Below are positions 42,902-51,212 of a DNA stretch of 64,000 bases, piece after piece. The notes beneath the pieces were generated by a model. It was given only the letters and a program-made list of their open reading frames with translations. It was not told where the DNA came from and did not search any database. The stretch covers positions 54,585 to 118,584 of the forward strand of contig SVLN01000001.1 in the NCBI GenBank assembly GCA_015067925.1. The letters are read 5' to 3'. Position 1 is the stretch's first letter; each line of letters starts with the position of its first letter. This DNA comes from Oscillospiraceae bacterium (lineage in GTDB: Bacteria > Bacillota > Clostridia > Oscillospirales > Oscillospiraceae). Both the position numbers and the translations under genes were made by a program.

Positions 42902-44500
42902 ATGAAACTGACATTTCTCGGCGCTGCTCACGAAGTTACCGGCAGTTGTTACCTGTTAGAAATCGCCGGCCATCATATCCTGATCGACTGTGGCAGTGAA
43001 CAGGGCAAGGATTTGTATGAAAACCCGGAAATTCCCATTTCAGCCAAGGAAGTAGATGCGATTCTGCTGACCCATTCTCACATTGACCACGCCGGTCGGA
43101 TTCCCCTCTTGGTAAAAGACGGATATGCCGGTGCAATCTACTCCACTGACGCCACTTACGACCTGTGCGGCATCATGCTGCTGGATTCCGCTCATATTCA
43201 GGAGTCTGACGCGGAGTGGAAGAATCGCAAGAATCAACGTGCAGGAAAGCCTCTAGTAGAGCCCCTTTACACCGTTGCTGACGCGGAACAGACCCTCAGG
43301 CAGTTCCACCCCGTTCCCTATGGAACAAATCTGCAGTTGTTCGATGAGGTCGTGATCCACTTCACCGATGTGGGCCATCTGCTGGGCAGCGCTGCCATTA
43401 CCATTACTGTAACGGAAAACGGAAGAACCGAGAAGCTGGTCTTCTCCGGCGACATTGGAAACACCAATATGGCGATCCTCAAGGATCCTCAATATCTGAA
43501 AGAAGCCGACTATGTGGTAATGGAGAGCACCTACGGAGATCGCACCCATGGCGAACGCGTGGATACGGTAGGCGCTCTGGCTGACATGATTCAGCGGACC
43601 TTCGATCGGGGCGGCAACGTGGTCATCCCTTGCTTTGCTGTGGGCAGAACCCAGGAGATGCTCTACGATCTGCGCAAAGTCAAAGAGCAAAATTTGGTCA
43701 AAGGGCATGGAACCTGGCCTGTGTATATGGACTCTCCCCTGGCCCTGCGTGCCACAAAGATTGTCAGCGAGAACTACGCCGAGTGCTTCGACGAGGAAGC
43801 CCTTTCCCTGGTGCGCCAGGGCATTAACCCTCTGGAGTTCCCGGGACTTAAACTGGCAGAAACCAGCGATGAATCCAAACAAATCAACTTTGACGAAACG
43901 CCCAAGGTCATCATCTCCGCCAGCGGCATGTGCGAGGCCGGCCGCGTGCGCCACCATTTGAAGCACAACCTCTGGCGTGCAGAATCCACGGTGATTTTCG
44001 TGGGCCATCAGTCCAACGGCACCCTGGGCCAGGTCCTCCTGGACGGCGCCGATCAGGTCAAGCTCTTCTCCGAGACCATTGATGTGCGCTGCGAGATCAC
44101 CCGCCTGCAGGGGCTGTCCGGTCACGCGGATGACAAAGGTCTGATGAAATGGATCGGCGCCTTTGATCCCAAACCGAAGACTGTCTTCGTCACCCACGGT
44201 GAGGACGCTGTAACGGACTTTTTTGCAGATCGTCTGAAGAACGAACTGGGTATTCACGCTCTGGCCCCCTATCCCGGAGCGATTTACGATTTCACTGCCG
44301 GTCAGTGGGCCTTCGAAGGAACCAAAGAGCGCATTCAGAAGAATGCACCCCAGAAGAAGGTCAATCCCGCCTATCGCCGCCTTACCAATGCATTCAATCG
44401 ATTGGGCGAGATCGTCCGCAAGAGCGAAGGTCTGTCCAACAACCTCATCTCCAAGTTTGCAGAGCAGATCGAGGCTCTTTGCAAAAAGTGGGAAAAATAA
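42902..44500 (+). CDS. Beta-CASP metallo-beta-lactamase RNA nuclease (RNase J/CPSF-like)
   Basis: A 532-residue protein. Metal site ILLTHSHIDHAGRIPLL, second His in HFTDVGHLLGSAAIT, Asp in VFSGDIGN; the beta-CASP part has ESTYGDRTHG, VIPCFAVGRTQEML and SASGMCEAGRVRHHLKHNLW; the last motif is LSGHADDKGLMKW. This is the YSH1/CPSF73-like group, distinct from RNase J by order and length. An RNA substrate is family inference. GGAAAGGAG precedes the ATG; it has its own promoter and terminator. The last 60 residues are basic. Confidence 0.9.
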   Translation: MKLTFLGAAHEVTGSCYLLEIAGHHILIDCGSEQGKDLYENPEIPISAKEVDAILLTHSHIDHAGRIPLLVKDGYAGAIYSTDATYDLCGIMLLDSAHIQESDAEWKNRKNQRAGKPLVEPLYTVADAEQTLRQFHPVPYGTNLQLFDEVVIHFTDVGHLLGSAAITITVTENGRTEKLVFSGDIGNTNMAILKDPQYLKEADYVVMESTYGDRTHGERVDTVGALADMIQRTFDRGGNVVIPCFAVGRTQEMLYDLRKVKEQNLVKGHGTWPVYMDSPLALRATKIVSENYAECFDEEALSLVRQGINPLEFPGLKLAETSDESKQINFDETPKVIISASGMCEAGRVRHHLKHNLWRAESTVIFVGHQSNGTLGQVLLDGADQVKLFSETIDVRCEITRLQGLSGHADDKGLMKWIGAFDPKPKTVFVTHGEDAVTDFFADRLKNELGIHALAPYPGAIYDFTAGQWAFEGTKERIQKNAPQKKVNPAYRRLTNAFNRLGEIVRKSEGLSNNLISKFAEQIEALCKKWEK

Positions 44501-44504
44501 CAAC

Positions 44505-44530
44505 AAAGAGGCAGCGTTTGCTGCCTCTTT
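44505..44530. terminator. Bidirectional terminator
   Basis: AAAGAGGCAGC, GTTT, GCTGCCTCTTT between the convergent nuclease and ArsC/Spx-like genes. Confidence 0.8.
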
Positions 44531-44533
44531 CCT

Positions 44534-44875
44534 TTACTCCCAGGTAGCCCACACATCCGGGCAATAGCCAACGGTGGCCTTTTTGCCATTGCGCACGATG
44601 GGCGTTTTCATCAGTTTGGGGTTTTCAAAAACCTTGTCTTCTTTCTGCGTTTTGTCTGCCATATAGCGCAGCAAGTCAATGTCTGGGTTCTTCTGATCGT
44701 AATCGATCAGGTTCTCGATCCCTCCCACGGCACGCAGAACGGAATCAAACTCACCGCCGGACATGCCGTATTTCAGAAGATCGATCTTCTGCACCTTGAT
44801 GCGGCGCTCAGAGAAATAGCGCTCAGCCTTCTTTGTATCAAAGCACTTGCTTTTTCCAAAAATCTGAATATTCAC
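44534..44875 (-). CDS. ArsC/Spx-family thioredoxin-fold protein
   Basis: A 113-residue protein from GTG 44875 (MNIQIFGKSKCFDTKKAERYF), 8 bases after GGAGG; the ORF's upstream ATG would add 14 unlikely residues. One Cys (Cys10) takes the position of the Spx CxxC/ArsC cysteine, followed by the ArsC-type RxxxVQKIDLLKYGMS and a cis-Pro region KTPIVRNGKKATVGYCPDVW. It resembles arsenate-reductase-like proteins but lacks the CxxC of Spx, so thiol redox or glutaredoxin-like use is more likely than RNA polymerase binding. Confidence 0.82.
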   Translation of the reverse strand: MNIQIFGKSKCFDTKKAERYFSERRIKVQKIDLLKYGMSGGEFDSVLRAVGGIENLIDYDQKNPDIDLLRYMADKTQKEDKVFENPKLMKTPIVRNGKKATVGYCPDVWATWE

Positions 44876-44917
44876 ATTCAATTCCTCCACGGATTTCGTC
44901 ACATTGTGTATTGACAT

Positions 44918-44946
44918 TTTACACTATTTACAGCAAACTATAAAGT
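44918..44946 (+). promoter_or_regulatory. Promoter of the aminotransferase gene
   Basis: TTTACA (44918-44923), 17-base spacer, TAAAGT (44941-44946). On the minus strand a TTTATA-17-TAAAAT in the same bases could serve the divergent ArsC-like gene. Confidence 0.55.
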
Positions 44947-44993
44947 AGAATTTTCAAGACGTTTTGATTCACGTCTTTTAAGGAGAATGTCCC

Positions 44994-46187
44994 ATGATTT
45001 CTGAAAAAATGAAAAAGCTTTCCGCCGGCAAGTCCGCCATCCGCGCCATGTTTGAGGACGGTAAGAAACTCGCCGCTCAGTACGGCGCTGAGAACGTCTA
45101 CGATTTCTCTCTGGGCAACCCTAATGTTCCTGCGCCCCAGGCTGTGCGTGACGCCATTGTGGAAATCGCTACCAGCGAGGACAGCGTGTACCTGCACGGC
45201 TACATGTCCAACAGCGGCTATGAGACTGTCCGGCAGACCGTTGCCAACTTCCTGAACAAGGAGCACGGCACCAGCTTCTCAGTAGAGAACATTCTGATGA
45301 CCGTGGGCGCCGCCGGCGGCCTCAACGTCATCCTCAAGACCCTGATTAACCCCGGCGATGAGGTTCTGACCTTCGCCCCCTATTTCGCCGAGTACGGCAA
45401 CTATGTCATCAACTATGACGGCGTTCTGGTGGCTGTCAGCCCCAACACCGAGACCTTCCAGCCGAACCTTGTCGAATTCGAGCAGAAGATCACCGCCAAG
45501 ACCAAAGCCGTGATCGTCAATACGCCCAACAACCCCACAGGTGTCATCTACTCTGAAGAGACCATCCAGGCCATCGCCGCCATCCTGGAGAAGAAGCAGG
45601 CAGAATTCGGCACTTCCATCTATCTGATCTCCGACGAGCCTTACCGCGAGCTGGCCTTTGACGGCATCAAAGTCCCCTACCTGACCAAATACTACCGCAA
45701 CACCGTGGTTTGCTATTCCTGGAGCAAGTCCCTGTCCCTGCCCGGCGAGCGCATCGGCTACCTGGTGCTGCCTAGTGAGATGGACGACGCCCAGGAGATC
45801 ATCGACGCCGCTTCCATTGCCAACCGCGTCTCCGGCTTTGTCAACGCTCCGAGCCTGATGCAGCTGGTGGTCGCCCGCTGCATTGAAGAAAAAACCGACA
45901 TCGCCGTGTATGACCGCAACCGTGAAAAGCTCTACGGCATGCTGCAGGAGCTGGGCTTCGAGTGTATCAAGCCCGAGGGCGCCTTCTACATGTTCGTCAA
46001 GTCCCCCGTGGCCGACGAAAAGGAATTCGTCGCCAAGGCCAAGGAGCTGCGTCTGCTGCTGGTTCCCGGCTCCAGCTTTGCCTGCCCGGGTTACGTCCGT
46101 ATTGCCTACTGCGTTGCCTACGACACCATTGTTCGCTCTGAGCCTTCCTTCCGTGAGCTGGCCGCTTTCTACGGTCTGACGAAATAA
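44994..46187 (+). CDS. Class I/II pyridoxal-phosphate aminotransferase
   Basis: A 397-residue fold-type I aminotransferase. VYDFSLGNPNVPAP opens the substrate arm, VGAAGGLNVILKTL the PLP phosphate region, NTPNNPTGVIYSEE the Asn-Pro motif, ISDEPYRELAFDG the Asp/Tyr pair and SWSKSLSLPGERIGYL the Schiff-base Lys. The subgroup includes aspartate/tyrosine-type and MalY-like enzymes; the amino donor cannot be fixed. Codon bias is strong. Probably monocistronic or joined to the PH-domain gene 37 bases on. Confidence 0.9.
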   Translation: MISEKMKKLSAGKSAIRAMFEDGKKLAAQYGAENVYDFSLGNPNVPAPQAVRDAIVEIATSEDSVYLHGYMSNSGYETVRQTVANFLNKEHGTSFSVENILMTVGAAGGLNVILKTLINPGDEVLTFAPYFAEYGNYVINYDGVLVAVSPNTETFQPNLVEFEQKITAKTKAVIVNTPNNPTGVIYSEETIQAIAAILEKKQAEFGTSIYLISDEPYRELAFDGIKVPYLTKYYRNTVVCYSWSKSLSLPGERIGYLVLPSEMDDAQEIIDAASIANRVSGFVNAPSLMQLVVARCIEEKTDIAVYDRNREKLYGMLQELGFECIKPEGAFYMFVKSPVADEKEFVAKAKELRLLLVPGSSFACPGYVRIAYCVAYDTIVRSEPSFRELAAFYGLTK

Positions 46188-46224
46188 TCATCCATAGAAT
46201 CTATATTAAAAAGGAGTTTTGAAC

Positions 46225-46653
46225 ATGGCACACATTGATCGCATTCAGTTGGAAGAAAACCCGATTCTTTGGTCTGACAGAAAGCGCTACCTCGGCCTTC
46301 CGATCTCCTTCACAAAATACACTCTGGATGAGGATCGCCTCTATATCAAGAAAGGCCTTCTCAGCACCCAGACGAACGAAACGCTTCTTTACCGCATTCT
46401 GGATGTCAAGTCTACCCAGAGCTTGTGGCAGCGTATCTTTGGCGTGGGAACTGTTACGCTCTTCTGCGCAGACCAGAGCGATCCGGAATTGAAGTTGGAG
46501 AACGTAAAATCCTCGCAGAAAGTGCACCGCTATTTGAGTCAGGTCATCGAGGAACGCCGCCAGAACAAGGGTATTATCGGCCGCGAAATGTACGGTACCG
46601 CTGATCCTGACGGCGACTGCGATCATGACGACTTTGATGCGCCGCTTCTATAA
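46225..46653 (+). CDS. Bacterial PH-domain protein
   Basis: A 142-residue soluble protein from ATG 46225 behind AAGGAG. The region LSFTKYTLDEDRLYIKKGLLSTQTNETLLYRILDVKSTQSLWQRIFGVGTVTLFC matches the bPH2 (YdbS-like) pattern, where a hydrophobic strand, an RxxDV segment and a GxGTV strand recur. The C-terminus is acidic (DPDGDCDHDDFD). No membrane helices are present, unlike many YdbS proteins. Function unknown. Confidence 0.75.
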   Translation: MAHIDRIQLEENPILWSDRKRYLGLPISFTKYTLDEDRLYIKKGLLSTQTNETLLYRILDVKSTQSLWQRIFGVGTVTLFCADQSDPELKLENVKSSQKVHRYLSQVIEERRQNKGIIGREMYGTADPDGDCDHDDFDAPLL

Positions 46654-46661
46654 GATGAAAA

Positions 46662-46693
46662 AACACCCCGAACCGGTTGCGGTTCGGGGTGTT
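46662..46693. terminator. Bidirectional terminator
   Basis: AACACCCCGAACC and GGTTCGGGGTGTT around GGTTGC, A-rich left and T-rich right, between convergent genes. Confidence 0.85.
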
Positions 46694-46699
46694 CGTTTT

Positions 46700-47938
46700 T
46701 TATTGGGCGCCAGCGCCCTTGCAGTAGGTTGCAAAGCTGTCCAGGCTCGTTTCCCGGGCAATATAATAGCGGCTGATGAGATACGGATCATCCTTGGATG
46801 TGTTGAACATCAGACCATTCATCTTGGTGCCGTAAACAAAGTACTCCTTCGCCACCTGCAGAGTCAGATTGCTGAAACGTCCGCTGGGATAGCAGAGTAC
46901 GTAAGGCATCTCGCCGGTCATAGAACCGATCTCTTTACAGCTGTTGGAAAACTCATAATGCAGCGTCTTTTCGTCCATAATGCCCAGATCGCCATGGGTC
47001 ATGGTGTGGCTCTGGATGGAAACCAGGCCGGAATCATACATTTCCTTAATCTGTTCCTCCGTAACTTTATGGGCCGTGCCATTGGGATGTCCGATCACAA
47101 AAATCGTGGCCTTCACATTGTACTTCTGCAGCAGCGGGAACAGGATGGTGTAGTTGTCATCGTAGCCGTCGTCAAAGGTGAGCATTACAGGCTTGTCATA
47201 GTCCTCCAGGTGGGAAAGGTCTTCAAACCAGATGGGATCATACCCATTCTCCATCAACCAGGCCAATTGCTTTTCCATTTCGGCAGGCTTGACAAACAAC
47301 TCGCTGATACCCCAGACATCATCGCTGACAGCATGGTACATCAGAGTCGGAACATTCACATTCTCGGTCATCGGCTGAATGTCCTTCACCTTCGCCAGGA
47401 AGCGAATGCCGTCCTTTGTTTCGTCCAGCACAACATTGGCCATTGTAGCGGCGTCATCCAGGCTGATATAGTTCTTCTCCTGCCACTGTCTGAGCGCATA
47501 ATCGGCTTCGTTCAGCGCCAGACCGGAGTTTGCCACAAAGCTGTCAAAAGGAACATATTCCAGCGTGCCGTCTGTCAGTACATCGGCATCCACGCCAAAC
47601 AGACGGATCGAGCCGCACACCGTCAAAGGCGGGAATTTGAGCTCATAGACCTCTTCTTCTAAAAGCTTGACAGATTCTTCCAAATTGGAAACGTCTGTCT
47701 GCGCAGCATCAAGGGCCTCATGAGCCGCTTCCAGCTCAGAGAGTGCCACAGAGAGCTGCTCCTTCAGCGTATCGCGTTCCCCGGAAACGTCCTGCACAGA
47801 TTGCTGCAGTTGTGCAATACTATTTTGCAGCTGCAGATTCTGCTGCTCAAGAAGCGCAATCTGGTCTTTTGCGCCGCATGCCGTGAGCAGTAAAAACATA
47901 ATAAGCGTCAGAACAAGGGCAATTATTCTTTTCATCAT
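46700..47938 (-). CDS. Lipoprotein polysaccharide deacetylase with coiled coil
   Basis: A 412-residue lipoprotein. Signal/lipobox MKRIIALVLTLIMFLLLTAC; a coiled coil of about 80 residues (LLEQQNLQLQNSIAQLQQSVQ... EESVKLLEEEV); a middle domain resembling a copper-amine-oxidase-like/SH3-type fold; then a NodB deacetylase with MLTFDDGYDDNY, IQSHTMTHGDLG and YPSGRF. It probably removes N-acetyl groups from cell-wall or capsule sugars outside the membrane, held out from the membrane by the coiled coil. Start at the first of two adjacent ATGs. Confidence 0.85.
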   Translation of the reverse strand: MMKRIIALVLTLIMFLLLTACGAKDQIALLEQQNLQLQNSIAQLQQSVQDVSGERDTLKEQLSVALSELEAAHEALDAAQTDVSNLEESVKLLEEEVYELKFPPLTVCGSIRLFGVDADVLTDGTLEYVPFDSFVANSGLALNEADYALRQWQEKNYISLDDAATMANVVLDETKDGIRFLAKVKDIQPMTENVNVPTLMYHAVSDDVWGISELFVKPAEMEKQLAWLMENGYDPIWFEDLSHLEDYDKPVMLTFDDGYDDNYTILFPLLQKYNVKATIFVIGHPNGTAHKVTEEQIKEMYDSGLVSIQSHTMTHGDLGIMDEKTLHYEFSNSCKEIGSMTGEMPYVLCYPSGRFSNLTLQVAKEYFVYGTKMNGLMFNTSKDDPYLISRYYIARETSLDSFATYCKGAGAQ

Positions 47939-47976
47939 TGGTTCTCTCTTTCTTTTCTTGGTTCTTACCAATTCTA

Positions 47977-48004
47977 TCATAGTGATTTTTTTCCATTCGT
48001 CAAG
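47977..48004 (-). promoter_or_regulatory. Promoter of the deacetylase gene
   Basis: Minus strand TTGACG (47999-48004), 16-base spacer, TATGAT (47977-47982). Confidence 0.6.
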
Positions 48005-48176
48005 GGAGATTATCTAAATCGAAAACTCCCCTATCGTACACGCCTTGTAAAAGCTTTGCAGGATCTTTACGCAAAACAACAAGGTTTTACAATGATTTTA
48101 CTTGCTTTTGTCTTACCAAAAACATTCCTCTGTTATGCTTGTACCACAAAAACCCAAATACAAGAGGAGCTTCAAT

Positions 48177-49952
48177 ATGGACTTATTTGATGTTTTGAAA
48201 TTAATCGGCGGACTCTGTCTGTTCCTGTTTGGCATGAACCTGATGGGCGCTGCATTGGAAAAGCGTGCCGGTCACAGTCTAAATGCCATTCTTGGCAAAT
48301 TCATCACCGGTAAGATCGCCGGTTTCCTAACCGGTCTCGGTGTTACCTCCATCATCCAGTCTTCCTCCGCTACGACGGTCATGGTGGTCGGTTTTGTCAA
48401 TTCCGGTATTATGACGCTCCGTCAGGCCATCAATGTGATTATGGGTGCGAATGTTGGCACCACCGTCACCGCCTGGCTTCTGAGTCTGACCGGTATTGAA
48501 AGCGGGAACCTGTTTGTTCAGATGCTCAAGCCCACTTCCTTTACCCCCATTCTTGCCTTAATCGGCACTGTCCTTTATATGATGCCCAATGCAGACAGCA
48601 AAAAGAAGGATACTGCGCACATCCTTCTGGGATTTGCTACACTGATGTTCGGCATGGACATTATGTCCGGCTCCGTTGCCGGTCTGAAGGATGTGGAAGC
48701 ATTCCGCAACATTCTGATTATGTTCTCCAACCCCATCCTGGGCGTTCTGGCCGGTGCAGTATTGACCGCAATGATCCAGTCCTCCTCTGCCTCGGTGGGT
48801 ATTCTGCAGGCACTTTCCTCCACCGGACAGATCACCATGGGTGCGGCAATCCCCATCATCATGGGCCAGAACATCGGCACCTGCGTGACTGCCCTGATAT
48901 CCTCTATTGGAACCAACCGAAATGCACGGCGCGCCTCCCTGGTGCATCTTTGCTTTAATATCATTGGCACTGCGCTTCTTCTGTGCCTCTTCTGTGCAGC
49001 CAGGGCCCTGTTTGATCTCTCCGCCTTTGTGGGCAGTGAGGCCAATGAGATGACCATCGCAGTTGCACACTCTGTTTTCAATATTCTGTGCACAATCATC
49101 CTTCTCCCGGCATCCGGCCTTCTGGAAAAGCTTTCCTACAAGCTGATTCCGGAGCCGAAAAACACGGACTCTGTACCCAAGGATGTACCGCACCTGGACG
49201 AGCGCATGATGGCAACTCCTTCCATTGCTCTGGAGCAGTGCCGTCACGCCACCCACGAAATGGCCGATATTGCCTTTTCCTCTCTGCACAATGCATTGTC
49301 TCTTTACGATGCTTATGATAACACCGTCGCAACCTCCATTCACCAGAAGGAAGAACTGGTCGACCGGTATGAAGACATGCTGGGATCCTATCTGGTTAAG
49401 CTCAACACCTATTCCCTCAGCGATGAGGACAGCCACGAATCCACAAAGCTTTTGCACATGATCGGTGATTTGGAACGTCTTTCCGACCACGCGGTCAATG
49501 TCTTAGAATCCATGCAGGAGTTGCAGCAAAAGGGCGTACGCTTCACGCAGCAGGCCGACCGTCAGCTCCGGGCCATGATGTCCGCCGTCAGCGAAACGCT
49601 GGAACTGACGCAGCACGCTTACGAACAGAACGATCTGCAGATTACCTCACAGGTCGAACCTTTGGAGCAGATTGCCAATGTATTGAAAGATCAGCTCCGC
49701 GCGCAGCATATTCTGCGTATGCAGCGGGGTGAGTGTTCCGTGGAAGCAGGATTTATCTGGTCAGATCTTTTAACCAATCTGGAGCGAATTTCCGACCATT
49801 GCTCCAACATTGCAGGCTGTGTGATCGAAATGGCTCACGAGAAGCTGGATCTTCATGATTATCTGAAGACCGTAAAGGCAAACAGCCCCGAATTTGCCGA
49901 AATCTACGGTTCATATGCAAAAAAGTATCTGCACGATGCCGCAGGTCTATAA
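48177..49952 (+). CDS. Na+/phosphate symporter with PhoU-like tail
   Basis: A 591-residue NptA/YjbB-type carrier from ATG 48177 behind AAGAGGAGC. Two inverted halves each carry the QSSSA motif (TSIIQSSSATTVMVVGF and AMIQSSSASVGILQAL), with about 8-9 helices up to residue 320. The C-terminal 230 residues are helical with PhoU-like segments (MIGDLERLSDHAVNVLESM, LTNLERISDHCSNIAGCVIEM). It imports phosphate with sodium; the PhoU tail probably regulates it. It stands alone; no pho box was identified. Confidence 0.9.
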   Translation: MDLFDVLKLIGGLCLFLFGMNLMGAALEKRAGHSLNAILGKFITGKIAGFLTGLGVTSIIQSSSATTVMVVGFVNSGIMTLRQAINVIMGANVGTTVTAWLLSLTGIESGNLFVQMLKPTSFTPILALIGTVLYMMPNADSKKKDTAHILLGFATLMFGMDIMSGSVAGLKDVEAFRNILIMFSNPILGVLAGAVLTAMIQSSSASVGILQALSSTGQITMGAAIPIIMGQNIGTCVTALISSIGTNRNARRASLVHLCFNIIGTALLLCLFCAARALFDLSAFVGSEANEMTIAVAHSVFNILCTIILLPASGLLEKLSYKLIPEPKNTDSVPKDVPHLDERMMATPSIALEQCRHATHEMADIAFSSLHNALSLYDAYDNTVATSIHQKEELVDRYEDMLGSYLVKLNTYSLSDEDSHESTKLLHMIGDLERLSDHAVNVLESMQELQQKGVRFTQQADRQLRAMMSAVSETLELTQHAYEQNDLQITSQVEPLEQIANVLKDQLRAQHILRMQRGECSVEAGFIWSDLLTNLERISDHCSNIAGCVIEMAHEKLDLHDYLKTVKANSPEFAEIYGSYAKKYLHDAAGL

Positions 49953-49960
49953 AAACGAAA

Positions 49961-50169
49961 GGGTACTGCCGAGGCAGTACCCTGAGACTGTCAAAAAACT
50001 ATGGTGAGGTCTTCCGCAATAGAGCAGCGGGGGAAGGGAGAAGGGGGCAAAAAGCCCCCTTCGCGTATGATCAAACAGGTTTTCAAAACATTTGACAATG
50101 TTTTGAAAACCGCACAGCGTGTCGAAAACACTTTTTCGACACGCTGAGGGTACTGCCGAGGCAGTACCC
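49961..50169. repeat. Block of perfect hairpins framed by two copies of a palindrome
   Basis: Two exact copies of a 22-bp palindrome with half GGGTACTGCC (49961-49982 and 50148-50169) frame a 165-bp core. The core has three more hairpins: AAGGGGGC/GCCCCCTT (50041-50061), and two perfect 14-bp stems with 4-base loops, GTTTTCAAAACATT (50079-50110) and CAGCGTGTCGAAAA (50115-50146). The right copy is followed by TTTTTTA and can end nptA transcription. No ORF is contained. The layout suggests a non-coding mobile repeat or structured RNA; no other copy is in this window. Confidence 0.7.
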
Positions 50170-50173
50170 TTTT

Positions 50174-51112
50174 TTATTCTGTAATCGGTTTTCCATTTAG
50201 CCAGAGAACGGAAGGGTCGAAGTTCTTCAAATCCTTCACTCCGGTACACGCCATCAGGCGGGCAAGCTCATCATTCATGCCCGTCACATAGTCGATGACG
50301 CCCTGCGCGCCGTCCTTGCCAAGGGGCTGCATCAGCGCGCGGCCCACGGCCACAGCGTCCGCGCCCAAAGCCAAAGCCTTGTAAGCATCTGCGCCGGTAT
50401 CCATGCTGCAGTCCACAAAGACCTTCATCTTCCCTTCTGCAGCCTCCAGGATCCGCGGCAGGATCATAACAGGCGGCACAGCATAGCTCAGTCTTCCGTG
50501 ATGGTGACTCACAACGATGCCTCCCACCCCACATTCTGCGGATTTTCTTGCATCCTGTACACTCAGGATGCCCTTCATAATAAACGGTAGGCGAGTGCTC
50601 TGCACCAGATCAGCCACATCGTCCATGCTGTATTTTGACATTTTTTCGCCGTGGACCACATCAAACTTTCCGCCCTTGGTGAAAACATGGTCAATATCAA
50701 TGCCCACAGCCAAAGCGCCCAGATCCTCGGCACACGCAATTTGATCCTTCAGCTTCTGCCGATCTGCCAGGGGCTTCATAATGCGAACCGTCGGAGCGCC
50801 CACTTCCATGATACGACAGAACTCCTCGTTCTCACTCATGCCGACCCAGTTCACAGCCCCCAGGGCCTTAGCTGCGCGTGCATATTCCGTCATGCCGTCC
50901 GCGCGGTCGCGGAGAAACAAATGCAAATGGGAAAAAGCCGGCATCATAACAGGCGTTCGAAACAGCTTTCCAAAGAGTTCCATTGTAAGATCCGGCGTCA
51001 CAGAGTCAATCAAACGCTGCTCGATCAAAATGGATTCCAGATACTCCCGGGTGATTTTGCTGGCATCACCGGGCCGCACGGGCATCTGCATCGGTCTTTT
51101 TTCTTCTGCCAT
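50174..51112 (-). CDS. FMN-dependent alpha-hydroxy-acid dehydrogenase family protein
   Basis: A 312-residue TIM-barrel flavoprotein of the lactate/glycolate oxidase family, shorter than the usual 350-370. FRTPVMMPAFSHLHLFLRD is the FMN entry, GIDIDHV and FIMKGILSVQDARKSAECG (catalytic Lys region) follow, the catalytic His lies in IVVSHHHGRLSYAVPP, and VDCSMDTGADAYKALALGADAVAVGRALM binds FMN phosphate. The usual SNHGGRQLD box reads SHHHGRLSY, so His and Arg remain but the substrate pocket differs. AAGGAGG precedes the ATG. Substrate unknown. Confidence 0.85.
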   Translation of the reverse strand: MAEEKRPMQMPVRPGDASKITREYLESILIEQRLIDSVTPDLTMELFGKLFRTPVMMPAFSHLHLFLRDRADGMTEYARAAKALGAVNWVGMSENEEFCRIMEVGAPTVRIMKPLADRQKLKDQIACAEDLGALAVGIDIDHVFTKGGKFDVVHGEKMSKYSMDDVADLVQSTRLPFIMKGILSVQDARKSAECGVGGIVVSHHHGRLSYAVPPVMILPRILEAAEGKMKVFVDCSMDTGADAYKALALGADAVAVGRALMQPLGKDGAQGVIDYVTGMNDELARLMACTGVKDLKNFDPSVLWLNGKPITE

Positions 51113-51135
51113 GGTAAAACCTCCTTGTTTTTCTT

Positions 51136-51164
51136 ATCGTAACATACAATGCAGAGCCAGGCAA
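51136..51164 (-). promoter_or_regulatory. Promoter of the FMN enzyme gene
   Basis: Minus strand TTGCCT (51159-51164), 17-base spacer, TACGAT (51136-51141), close to the ribosome binding site. Confidence 0.5.
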
Positions 51165-51168
51165 ATAA

Positions 51169-51204
51169 AAAATGCGCTCACCTCTTTTTCGGTGAGCGCA
51201 TTTT
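51169..51204 (-). terminator. Terminator of the anion permease gene
   Basis: AAATGCGCTCACC and GGTGAGCGCATTT around an 8-base loop, followed by T-rich sequence on the minus strand, 9 bases after the permease stop. Confidence 0.75.
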
Positions 51205-51212
51205 GCTTTCTT

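Noticed and set aside
49961-50169. CRISPR array
   Set aside because: Only two copies of one palindrome with a single 165-bp insert and different hairpins inside; no regular repeat-spacer period and no cas genes.
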